Below, piece after piece: positions 35,201 to 44,723 of a DNA stretch of 64,000 bases. A program made the translations under genes and the position numbers. Every line of letters starts with the position of its first letter. Positions within the stretch are counted from its first letter, which is position 1. Source of the DNA: Diphasiastrum complanatum (lineage: Eukaryota > Streptophyta > Lycopodiopsida > Lycopodiales > Lycopodiaceae); assembly GCA_029204225.1 (NCBI GenBank), contig CM055098.1:54157942-54221941 (forward strand), in the 5' to 3' direction. The notes under the pieces were generated by a model. That model searched no databases, was not told the DNA's origin, and worked only from the letters and a program-made list of their open reading frames with translations.

Positions 35201-35472
35201 TCAACACGGGGGGGCTCTGGTTGAGATGGACGCATGAGGGGACGGGCGGAGCGTGGACAAGGTTTCGGGTTTCTGATGTAGAAGGTGTTGGAGTTCAATG
35301 GGCAACTGTGCCAAATGTTTACAGATCCTCTGATCCAGAGGATTTGTTGGTTTTTAAAATTAATTCTTTCTTACTTCTGCCTGTCAACAGAGATGGTGGG
35401 TTCTTCTTGAGATTGTCATTCCTGTTTTAAACCCAAGATTAGGCAGAAGGGAACAGATTCTTGTTGTAGTAG

Positions 35473-37094
35473 TTTCAAGTACATTGAAGTAATTGTTTCC
35501 TTTGGACAACAAGTCATCTACCACCTTAGACTTCTTCTAATCCCCTCCCATTTCGAATATGGTTTTGGGTGAAAATTCAGATTGGTAAGGATAGAATCTT
35601 GACTTGATTTAACAAAACTTTCATCTAGTTTTTTTGCAAAGTGATTTGATAGCTCATTCATGGAGTGCCCTTTCTATTGGATCTTGTGTTGTTTGCAACT
35701 ACTATTGATCCTTAAAATTTGAAATTGCTTCAACTAGTTAATAGATCCCAAAATCTTCAACAGTAAGTAGAACTGCAACCTCATAAACCAACTGATTACA
35801 TCTTTGTAGACAAATTTAAAACATTTCAAGCGATTTTAGTTTTTTTAAACTTTATATAACTTGGATTTTTGAACTCTATTTGATACGGATTAGAACTGTG
35901 AAAATAAATTTTCATCATCAAACTCTCAGTTCAGTATTATAAGTCCAAATTGAATTGCCTTCAAACCATTTAACATGCATCAAAATCCACATGCAATAAT
36001 TCACGAAAATTTTGACTTTTTTATATAAATTGTCTAACTAAACTAGAAAATCATTTTTTTAACTACTTTGGCTAAACCTATACTCATGCATATAATTTCA
36101 CCATCAAACCACTGTAATACCTTGTGCTCTATTTTCAAACATGCAAATTGACTTAGAAATGACTTTTCCATAGAGGAAATGAACACAATGTGAAAAATTT
36201 AGATCAAAATATAATCAATGGAACATTAGATCTTTGGCTAAATTTGGGTGCACATTCCTTTTGCATCAACAATGTAGAAATCTAGCTTCTAACATGCATA
36301 TCCATGAAAATTATTGCATAAATCACTATGAAACCTAAGATCCAAGTAGGTTCTAGTCGTATCAATACTTCAATAGTCTGTACACTACTGTACTTCAGAT
36401 GCGGAATCAAGTACAAAATGAGAATATGCATTCTACACATAGAGTATCAAGAGAGAAAAGCTAAAACCTAGTTTTACTTGACTAGTTTCAATGTTACTTG
36501 CCAATAGTAATAGGTCCAAATCCAGTATTATCTGCTTATATACTTGCTAAAAATAGTAAGGAAACAAATTTTAGACTTTATTTACATAAAAAAAATAAGT
36601 CTCTAAGTTGAAATTTCACTTTGGCCTCCAAATTGCCAAATTAGACCAACTTGACTAGTTGACAATTTTCGCACTCCCTCTTCAACTAGTTTTACGACAC
36701 TACTTTGATCCATCTTAAAAATGATCTCTAGACTTATAATAGACCTCCTATATATGGTATTATAATGCTAAAAAGAAAAACATTCATTATTGATATAGAT
36801 AATAGAGTCCATGTTGGATGCTTCATTATTTCTTACATCAATTTTATATATTAAGATGAAAAACCAACATAGAATTATAGTGAATGAATTCCTCCATGCT
36901 TCCACCTTTGATATCTCAGAAAAATAACAACAACCAAGAATTAAATGTGAGTGATAGCCATTTGCTTGCATGCTTTCTCCATTTTGTCCAAAAGTCCCAT
37001 ATGTTAGTCTCCATAGCCTCCTTTGACATCACATAGCTCAAACATGAGGTTAAATTGTGGAAATTTGCAAAATAGGACCAAGAATGGATCCTAA
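35473..37094. repeat. Segmental duplication, unit 2
   Basis: Second copy of 29890-31521. It abuts 157 bp of X LTR on its left, and on its right leads through the Y LTR start (37056-37094) into an X LTR with the same CCTAA junction. This shows that X was already inserted when the segment was duplicated. Confidence 0.95.
36189..36673 (-). mobile_element. W'-type LTR, copy 2
   Basis: Duplicate of 30607-31100 (485 bp), with the same ends. The W-like ORF tail follows at 36674-37053 with AWRNS and YKIDVRNNEASNMDSIIYI again readable. Confidence 0.75.
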
Positions 37095-39012
37095 TGTTTA
37101 CAAATCCTCCGATCTAGAGGATTCATTGGTTTTTTAAATTGAATCTTTCTTACTTCTGCCTATCAGCAGAGACGGTGGGTTCTTCTTGAGATTGTCATTC
37201 TTGTTTTAAACCCAAGATCATGCAAAAGGGAACGGATTCTCGTTCTAGTATATTTTTTGTCTTGCCTGTCAGAGGACTACTCAGGGACGAACTCTCTTGA
37301 ACGCACTTACATTCATACATAGATGCAAGCCATGAACGCTCGTTCACAGATCATAGTGCAGCCCAAATGAACGTTCAATAAATTCTATAGCTACCTACTC
37401 CTAGAAACAAAACTAAATCAGAGCCTAAACTTTACTATATTGAGCTGCACTTGCATAAATTGACAAAACAAGAAACAAGAGCTAACTATAGCATTTTAGA
37501 AGTCCAAGAATCAAGAAACCAACCAGTCTTTTGATTCTTGGACATCCCAAGAACATCAAGAACTGGATTGTAAAGAGATATGCAAGAATTACACCATAGA
37601 TCCAGCCTATTTAGTTTACCTGAATGTTGGTTCCTACATTATTCCACAAACAAGGAAAGAAACTAATCCACTCTACGAAAGTAGCAAATCTAATCCACTC
37701 TACAGTCCACAACCACACACAAAAGGAGGGAAGGGCAAGATCATAAATGCATCACTCAAGAAACAAGCATGATCAAGGAGCTCAATGGATGCACCAAACT
37801 CATGAAGGCTCTTCTCATTTCAGCATGGAGTTGATACAATTCACAAAGTGCTCCTCTACTCAACAAGGGAGTCTCTTAAATAAGCAAGAGAGCTCCTTAG
37901 GTGGCATCCTAGTGGAATTTCCACATTTTACAATTTACAAGTGGAATAATGCTCTCCACTAGAGGTCACCATCAAAAGGTGGCTCACTCTACTTTCTTTA
38001 AGAGAGGTCTACTTGCATTTATTATATTTGCTTAGAAATACTAGTTCCTACATGGTCATTCCATCTTCCGGGATTCACCACGAGGCTTACACAGTTCTTG
38101 CATGTCTTTCCTAGCTAGTATTTCTCGGCTCTCATACTCGGCTCTCAGTCTTCGTTGGTCTCGTCTTCTGAGAGACCTCCTCGGTCTAAGGTGAGAGGTG
38201 CCCTTGAGTTGCTCTGTCCAGGTATCTTGGGGATTCGTCAGAATCAGCCAACACCTAAAATGATCCACAAGAGGGATTGGATGTTAGATACAATTGGTCT
38301 ATCAATCTACACAAGATTCAGACCAATCTAGATCAATTCTAGGCATGAAAATCTAACAAGAACAATCATTAATGAAGGTAAATGTATTGGCTAGTTTCAC
38401 ATGTGTGAAAACCTGTAAGAGTACGAACTCCAACCTGAAAACAAAGTACACTATGATAGAAACTCAAAACATTCAAAACAAATGAAGACAAATAGAGAGA
38501 TTGACACAAAATTGCTTCCAAAATCAAGATTGATGTTTCATGTTGATTATGGCCAAATTTGCCTCTATATATGCATTTCTTGGAGCTCGAGGTACTGATC
38601 ATGCATCAGATCTCACACATGTGAGGATGCTTTGTGATATGGTGACTTGGATCAAACTTTCTATTTTGAGCATTTTTGGTCCATTTTCCTACTATATGGA
38701 GATCTACTTAGAAACCTTCTAGAAGTCAAAATTCACCTACTTCAGCTTATTCTACACATGTGAGCAGTCCTCTACACATGGGACATGACATCTAACCTAA
38801 GGATGTGGCTCATGCAATCAATAGATTGATGCCATGTGTCATATGACTAGAAAACTAGATTTTGTCCTTTTTTAGCCATTAGAACTTGAATCAAATCATA
38901 TGTACAACCTATATGATTATGGTACATTCCAAGTAAACTAATTTCACACGTTGTAATCATCCTACATACATGATTTTGGCCTTCACCAAGCATAATTTTT
39001 GCATTTTTCACA
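37056..39012 (-). mobile_element. 3' LTR of copia element Y2, split by an X solo LTR
   Basis: Left part 37056-37094 (TGTGGAAATTTGC start) and right part 38254-39012 (ends GCATTTTTCACA) form one LTR of about 793 bp once the X insertion and its CCTAA duplication are removed. A purine tract (GATTTTTGAGGAAGGAG on the minus strand, plus 39013-39029) sits internally. It contains TTTCACATGTGTGAAA near 38396 and further CACATGTG palindromes. Confidence 0.85.
37090..38258 (-). mobile_element. Solo LTR of element X with 5-bp target duplication
   Basis: Body 37095-38253 (1159 bp, TGTTTACA...GCCAACA) is flanked by CCTAA at 37090-37094 and 38254-38258. It matches the X 3' LTR at 31522-32667 throughout. 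A single LTR with intact duplications is the classic product of LTR-LTR recombination. Confidence 0.9.
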
Positions 39013-39084
39013 CTCCTTCCTCAAAAATCTAGCTTGGTAAATCTAGCATAGATCTATCTATAGCTCCAAGAGCCAATCTTAATT

Positions 39085-39660
39085 TTACAAATGGATTTTT
39101 CTATATGCTCTTAAACAAATATTAGTCTTTTCATAAACTATGCCAAAGTCTTTTGTAACTGAGATGTACCTTAATACCCTTTTGGCACTTTTCCAATGAC
39201 ATATTAATGGACTTTGCATGTATTGACTCAATTTGCCAACACAAAAATTAAGATCTGGTCTAGTGATGGTTAAATATATCAAGGAACCAATAAGCATTCT
39301 ATAGGTAGTGATGTCCTCAAAGGATGCTTCATCACTTTCCTTAGAAACTTTTACACTTAGTTCCATGGGAGTTTCAACTCCTTTACAATCAATCATGCCA
39401 AATTTTGCTAAGATTGATCTAGCATACTTAGATTGACATATGAAAGTAAAATCATCACTTCTAGTGACTTCTATTCCAAGTATAACTTTTAGAAATCCTA
39501 GATCTACCATCCTAAATTCACTAGACAAGGAAATTTTTACATCTTTGATGCCATCTTGATCATTTCCTGTGAGTATAATGTCATCAACATATAGAACTAA
39601 GATAATGATCTTCCCATCATTACATTTGCAGTACAATGATGGTTCATAAGAACTTACAAC
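39085..39660 (-). pseudogene. Ty1/copia reverse transcriptase fragment of Y2
   Basis: About 180 residues of RT: intact catalytic box LYVDDIILTGN, then FRMVDLGFLKVILGIEV, SKYARSILAKFGM, SLIYLTITRPDLNF and CHWKSAKRVLRYIS. The RNase H domain is deleted: the frame ends at 39085, about 70 bp from the polypurine tract. It is the most recognisable helper-type enzyme piece in this family, but it is truncated at both ends. Confidence 0.9.
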
Positions 39661-39661
39661 A

Positions 39662-39875
39662 AATCTCTACTTACAACAACTTTCTTGGTAATAGGATCAA
39701 ATATCCTATAAGCTTTACTCTTTTCACTATAACCAGCAAAGATGCCTTTGAATGAAGTGGCATCTTCCTTTTTCCTTGTTTCTAAAGGAATATGTACATA
39801 ACAAGTACATCCAAAAACTTTCAAATCACTAAGATTTGGCTTTTTGCCATAGAATACTTCATAAGGTGTAAATAT
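39662..39875 (-). pseudogene. Copia integrase C-terminal fragment of Y2
   Basis: Reads YEVFYGKKPNLSDLKVFGC, VHIPLETRKKEDATSFKG and AYRIFDPITKKVVVSRD, the usual integrase-tail landmarks. It is joined directly to a Gag fragment on the upstream side and to RT downstream, with the intervening protease and integrase core deleted. Confidence 0.8.
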
Positions 39876-40264
39876 TTGATCCTAAAGACATAATTTTGGG
39901 CACTTTCACTACTTCCTTTCATGCTTTGAAGAATTTGATTCCTAAGCATGAGTATCCTTGAAGTATTCTGGGATCCATAAATTGCTTTCAATGAATCCCA
40001 TGCCTCTTTGGATGTGGTACAAGATGATATTTCCTTCAAAAGTTCATTACTCACATTCATTTTTATGTAGTGTAATGCAACTCTACATCTCTTTTTGTAC
40101 TTTACCAATTCAACACCTCATTGAGGTTCTACTTCCACCTCAAGTACTATGTCATAAAGATCATGGAGTACAAGCAAAGACTCCATTCAAACTATCCAAT
40201 TAGGATGATTAGTGGATGTGAGCCTTTCCATAGCTTCAAGCAAAAACCCACCCATTGATGCCAT
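39876..40264 (-). pseudogene. Copia Gag N-terminal part of Y2
   Basis: Starts with ATG at 40264 (MASMGGFLLEAMERLTST), then KYKKRCRVALHYIKMNVSNELLKEIS and SRILMLRNQILQSMKGSSES, the UBN2-type Gag seen in W and Z2. One in-frame stop lies near residue 50. It is broken at about 39876 before the zinc knuckle. Its closeness to W's Gag supports a common ancestry. Confidence 0.85.
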
Positions 40265-40898
40265 TTTTGAATGTGAAAAAGCACTAGAAACTCTTATGGT
40301 TTCTCTAAGAGATCTGAACCTAAAGTCTTCTAGCAATTTGAAAGCTTATAGACTCAATCCTATCACTCATGAACTAATCTAGAATGATGGAAATTTAGAT
40401 TCTAGTCTCAATCTTGCAAAATCACTCCTTAATCTATGATTTTTGGCAATAACTCTCTCAACTTCAACATGCACTCAAAAAATCAAGGATGTTTATAAAG
40501 CAACTAAGGTACTTGAAATTGTTCATTCAGATATTTGTGGACCATTTAATGCACCTGAATCAAGCTTGGCTGATCTAATCCAAGAACAAATCATAGGAAT
40601 AGAATCTCTATAGAAAAAGCTTGATTTTGCACTAAAAATCTCTCAATTTGGGTGTGTGAGTCAAATTGTACAAATCTTTGAATTTTCTTAACCAAAATAG
40701 GACCTGTACGGCCTCACACGTGTGAAAAGTATTCATACAGTCCACAACAAGTTCTGGTCCAAAAAATTTGAGTATACCTATCAAATCCAACTCACTACAC
40801 AAAAGTTAGTTAGTTTCCAAAAACTTGCTAATTTGGACTTAGATTTGGATCAACCCCATCAATATCAATAAATCCTCTTGTACTTGGCTCTGATACCA
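40265..40898 (-). other. Y2 leader region with primer binding site and an inverted integrase scrap
   Basis: Region between the Gag start and the 5' LTR. GCTCTGATACCA at 40887-40898 is the complement of the 3' end of plant initiator Met-tRNA and touches the LTR. On the plus strand 40505-40555 reads KVLEIVHSDICGPFNAPE, a copia integrase piece in opposite orientation, so a fragment of another element is embedded here. A CACACGTGTGAAAA palindrome half lies near 40718. Confidence 0.75.
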
Positions 40899-40970
40899 TG
40901 TGGAAATATGCAAAATAGGACCAAGAATGGATCCTAAACTGATCCACAAGAGGGATTGGATGTTAGATAC
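40899..40970 (-). mobile_element. Stub of the Y2 5' LTR
   Basis: Starts TGTGGAAATATGC directly after the primer site and matches the Y LTR for 72 bp up to GGATGTTAGATAC, where the W composite begins. The remaining part of about 720 bp is not found on the other side of W (see the integrase sequence at 51474), so the LTR was already truncated or was lost. Confidence 0.85.
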
Positions 40971-41617
40971 TGTGAAAAATACAGATCCTAAGTGGATCTA
41001 AACTCCAAGATCATTGGCTTGAATGCTTGCACTCCAAACTACATAAGCTAGGAATTGGCAACACATTCTATGCTACCTAGAATGCAAAGAACTTGATCAA
41101 AAAGCATTTATCACAAATGGAAACTTCCATAAACATCAAGTGCGGCCCAAAATAGCATTATACAGTCCATAATACATCAGCCTACCACTTTTGGAAAGCA
41201 CCTAAGATCATACACACAAAGCTTGAACTCAATCACTACACAATGCCAACAATGGAAGGAGAACCCAATAGAAAAATCTCTCATTAAGCAAATGAATACA
41301 ATGGATCTGCTCCAACCTGTTTCTCCACGGCCTACCTGCTATATATAGCTGAGAGAGATGACTCTCTCTCCTCTCTCTAGACCCTCCTTACCTAAAATAT
41401 GCCCTATATAGGTAAAATTGGCATATATGTCCAAAATACATGAAAATGGACTCATTTCGAAGGTCTTGAAGTTTGACACTTCTTCATACTGAAAAAATAC
41501 ACTTACTAAAAATATCTAGACCTGTTTCACACGTGTGAAAAGTCAGATCCTAAACTATGTGCCATTTTTAGCAATTTTGGCCTAAAACTAGACAAGGAAA
41601 TGTTGACAATTTTCACA
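40971..41617 (-). repeat. W LTR, 3' outer copy
   Basis: 647 bp. TATA-like CTATATATAG at 41339-41348 (minus-strand promoter). A 16-bp perfect palindrome TTTCACACGTGTGAAA at 41525-41540, with a CACGTG G-box core, lies upstream of the TATA in transcription sense. Confidence 0.95.
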
Positions 41618-41630
41618 CTCCCTCTTCAAC
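41618..41630 (-). other. Polypurine tract of W, left unit
   Basis: On the minus strand GTTGAAGAGGGAG immediately precedes the 3' LTR start TGTGAAAATTG. It is the expected plus-strand priming site. The ORF stop codon is immediately upstream. The right unit has the same tract at 46543-46555. Confidence 0.9.
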
Positions 41631-44600
41631 TTAACTTGCTAGTTTTACAACACTACTTTGTTCCAACTTAAGAATGATCTCCATCATCAGAATAGATCTC
41701 TTCTCAAGGATCCTAATATGTACAAAATAGGACACAACATAATTGATATAGATAATAGTGTCCATATAGGATGCTTCACTATTTCTTACATCAATTTTAC
41801 ATAGAATCATAAAAATGGTACATGTAAAAGAACATAGAATCTCAATTAATGAATTCCTCCATGTATCCATCTCTGGTTTCTCTGTAAAATAGCAGCAAAC
41901 AAGTTGTAAATGAAAGTGATCAACAAGTGTTTGCATGCCTCCTCCACATTTCACTATACATATAGTGAATGCAACATGTATCTCCATGAATGAACTTCCA
42001 TCACCACCTTGCCTTTGTAGATCTTCAATCCATGAAAGCCTTTGAGTGAATGAATGCCAAAAAGATGTGTTCCCTACTCCATTTGAATGACCAAAACCTG
42101 AACTTGAAATACTTGAAGTACCTCCACAAGATTTGCACACAACGCTTGATCCTACAATGTCAACAAGTTGCCAATTTGCCAACACTAGAATACTAGATCT
42201 TGAACTTTGTTCAAAAGAAAACATATTGACCACTTCAATACCTTTCAAGATCTGAATGAATTCATGTACTTGATCATACAAACCAGCAATGATAACTATT
42301 CCATCTCCAAGATCCAAAGGATGCAAAACTATGGAACTAGTTTTATTGAAATTTGACAATTTCAACACATTGACATAACAATGTTCATACATGAGATTAG
42401 GCAAGTGAGGTAGAGTAAGAAGACACTTCCTTGTAGCTCCAAAGACCTTACTTGAACCTTCAAGAACCTGTAAAAATAGATCCAAAATGCCTTGACCATT
42501 TGTCTCTTCTTTGATGCTTTTCACTAGCTTCGAATTGCCACTTGTCTCTTGGTGTTGATGAAGCAATCCAAGATCAACCTCTTGATCTTCCAATAAGACA
42601 TCAAAGATCTTGCATATGTGAACATCTTCAGATCTGAAACTCTGAAGATACTCCCTCTCAAACACATGATTAAGATCCCACAAGATCTCATCAATGCTCA
42701 AATTTGACCCTTCACTATAGTTAGTGAAAACAATGCCACCATCATAAACCAAAAGATAGATTCCAACATTTCCATTTAACATGAAGTAGAGTAGGTGAAG
42801 ATGAGTATCAAACCTAATCAAAACAGCCCTCTTGAGTTCATAACAAACCTCAATAAGCTCACCAATGATATCTCCCTTGCCTTGAAGAAGTTGCCACTTG
42901 AGTTGCTCCATGTAGTCTTCTTCAACCAACCTTTTGCCATCTTGACCATGAATGAACAATCCACCACAATCATAGAATGCTTTGAGTTGATGAAGAGATG
43001 TTAGATCCATGCTTTGGATCTTCCCAAGAACCACTCTTCCATTGCCCTTTCCTTCACAAGACTCCCTCTTAATGCTAGCACCACAAAAGTTAGAAACCTC
43101 CCTCTTGATAGTTGCACCATAAGAAGTAGAAGACTCTTGAATATTAGAAGCCAAGAAAAGAATCCTTAGTACCTTCAACATAAGAGTGATTGAAGTACTC
43201 TCTCTTTTCAAACATGAACTTCTACTCAATGATTTAGGTAATGAGTCATATGATAATGATTCTTCCTCACTATCGTTCATAAAAACATCATTCAAAGTAC
43301 ATCCTACTTTGAACACTTCACATACTTCTCTTCCTTTTGACTTGTGATCTCCCTCACCAAGTCTCATGATAGAAACCTTTGATCTACTCTTTTTATGAAG
43401 AAATGTGACACCACTTGTTGCACAAATGACTTTATCACAAAAAGATGTAAAAGAACCATTTCCTTCAAGCATGCTCAAAGCACCATCATCTTTTCCCACA
43501 TGATTACATACATCAATATGAAAAGAATTAGAAGAACAACCATCTTCTTGCAAAGAATGACACTTAGCATCTCCATCTTTTTCCATATGAACAAACAAGT
43601 CATTAGCAACAATCACTTCCAAAGAAGAATCTTCATCAACTCCATTGATGAAGTTAGCTCCTTCCTTACCTTTTCCATTTTTGCACTTGCCATCTAGCAC
43701 CATTGAAGAACCAACAAGCCTTGGAAGTCCATGAGTAGAAGAGTACAAACATGATGCTAATTTAGCTCCACATGACTCCATATGACTAGTAGGTAACACT
43801 AGTGCATCTTCAAGATCCAATGGATCCAAAAAATTGACCATAGATTCACCAAAGCTTGCCAAGTTGGCACAACAATTATCATCTCCAAGAAGTACATTAG
43901 ATCTCAACCTAGATCTAGCATTTTGTTTCTTATGGCATTCATTTGCAAAATGTCCTTTTATCCCACAATAAAAGCACTTGAACTTTGACTTATTGTTCTT
44001 AGTAGAAGAGGAAGAGGAAGAGTGATCATCATGATCAAAGTTACCACCTTTGGACCATTTCCCTTTGCCTTTACCTTTGCCCTTGAATTTGCCTTTTGTG
44101 AAGAAAGCCTCTTCACCTCCACCTTGCAAGGATGCACCATCAAGCTTTGATTGCAACCTATGTTCTTCAGCCAATAAGATTTCTTGCAAGTCAACCACAC
44201 TTGGCAAGACTCTTTGAATGGCAAAACTTTGCACAAGGTTAGCATGTTCATTTAGCAAACCATTCAACATAACTTGAACTATTTCACCATCTTTTATGTT
44301 CTCATCAATGCATGCTAAATCATCACTTAGGGACTTAACTCTCAAGATAAATGCATGAGCACTTTCACCCTCTCTTTGCCTACTAGAAAATATTTGTCTC
44401 CTTAGGGTCAATACCCTAGATGTGGACTTTGATTCAAAGAGCTTCTTTAAGGCATTCCATGCCTCACTTGCACTTTGACACTTTCCAACTTCCTTGAGAA
44501 GTTCATTTGTAACATTCATTTTAATGATATGAAGAGCCCTTTTGGCCTTCTTATCAAACCTTTGTTGCTCTTGAAGTGTGAGAGGTCTCTCTTCAATTTC

Positions 44601-44723
44601 TGCAACTATGTCCATGAGTTCATTCAACTCAAGTAAGGACTCCATCCTCACTTTCCAAGTAGAGTAGTTTGATGAACTCAACCTTTCACTAGACTCTAGC
44701 ATGATCCCACCATTGGAAGCCAT
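41631..44723 (-). CDS. Gag with long unrecognised C-terminal extension (W, left unit)
   Basis: 1030 residues, uninterrupted. Residues about 10-190 are a copia-type UBN2/Retrotran_gag Gag: STWKVRMESLLELNELMDI, KMNVTNELLKEVGKCQSASE, SRVLTLRRQIFSSRQ, LNGLLNEHANLV. A Lys/Gly-rich stretch follows, then a CCHC knuckle (Cys250, Cys253, His258, Cys263). Residues about 265-1030 match no family I know: Ser/Asp/Glu-rich, then alternating hydrophobic segments, two CxxC-like spots (CKSCGG), and a C-terminal CKIDVRNSEASYMDT (from residue 975). No DSG protease, DDE integrase or YVDD is present. Gag should form the particle; the extension's role is unknown. Pol must come from elsewhere (inference). The start ATG is the first Gag Met and matches MASMGG of Y2. 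Confidence 0.9.
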   Translation of the reverse strand: MASNGGIMLESSERLSSSNYSTWKVRMESLLELNELMDIVAEIEERPLTLQEQQRFDKKAKRALHIIKMNVTNELLKEVGKCQSASEAWNALKKLFESKSTSRVLTLRRQIFSSRQREGESAHAFILRVKSLSDDLACIDENIKDGEIVQVMLNGLLNEHANLVQSFAIQRVLPSVVDLQEILLAEEHRLQSKLDGASLQGGGEEAFFTKGKFKGKGKGKGKWSKGGNFDHDDHSSSSSSTKNNKSKFKCFYCGIKGHFANECHKKQNARSRLRSNVLLGDDNCCANLASFGESMVNFLDPLDLEDALVLPTSHMESCGAKLASCLYSSTHGLPRLVGSSMVLDGKCKNGKGKEGANFINGVDEDSSLEVIVANDLFVHMEKDGDAKCHSLQEDGCSSNSFHIDVCNHVGKDDGALSMLEGNGSFTSFCDKVICATSGVTFLHKKSRSKVSIMRLGEGDHKSKGREVCEVFKVGCTLNDVFMNDSEEESLSYDSLPKSLSRSSCLKRESTSITLMLKVLRILFLASNIQESSTSYGATIKREVSNFCGASIKRESCEGKGNGRVVLGKIQSMDLTSLHQLKAFYDCGGLFIHGQDGKRLVEEDYMEQLKWQLLQGKGDIIGELIEVCYELKRAVLIRFDTHLHLLYFMLNGNVGIYLLVYDGGIVFTNYSEGSNLSIDEILWDLNHVFEREYLQSFRSEDVHICKIFDVLLEDQEVDLGLLHQHQETSGNSKLVKSIKEETNGQGILDLFLQVLEGSSKVFGATRKCLLTLPHLPNLMYEHCYVNVLKLSNFNKTSSIVLHPLDLGDGIVIIAGLYDQVHEFIQILKGIEVVNMFSFEQSSRSSILVLANWQLVDIVGSSVVCKSCGGTSSISSSGFGHSNGVGNTSFWHSFTQRLSWIEDLQRQGGDGSSFMEIHVAFTICIVKCGGGMQTLVDHFHLQLVCCYFTEKPEMDTWRNSLIEILCSFTCTIFMILCKIDVRNSEASYMDTIIYINYVVSYFVHIRILEKRSILMMEIILKLEQSSVVKLAS

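Larger units (their letters stand above)
31522..35472 (-). mobile_element. Non-autonomous LTR element X (3' LTR, internal, 157 bp of 5' LTR)
   Basis: Inserted in the Y LTR with left target copy CCTAA (31517-31521). The 3' LTR is 31522-32667 (TGTTTACAGATC ... GCCAACA). A polypurine tract follows on the minus strand (ATTAGGGGTGGGATGA, 32668-32683). The 2.65-kb internal region ends at 35315, next to a 5' LTR represented only by its end (35316-35472). The primer site after that LTR reads TTTGGCACAGTTGCCC, resembling the TGGCGCCGTTGCC site of plant Tat/Athila-type gypsy elements, which suggests a gypsy affiliation. No RT, integrase or Gag was found. The internal region has a coiled-coil ORF relic and a large minisatellite. 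Confidence 0.8.

Noticed and set aside
37095-38253. X solo LTR as an independent short (TRIM-like) element
   Set aside because: It matches the full X 3' LTR end to end and carries no internal primer or polypurine sites, so it is a solo LTR.
43395-43697. Plus-strand 100-codon ORF (and 48320-48622, 42795-43004, 47720-47929)
   Set aside because: These are antisense shadows of the W Gag ORF, present twice only because the unit is duplicated.
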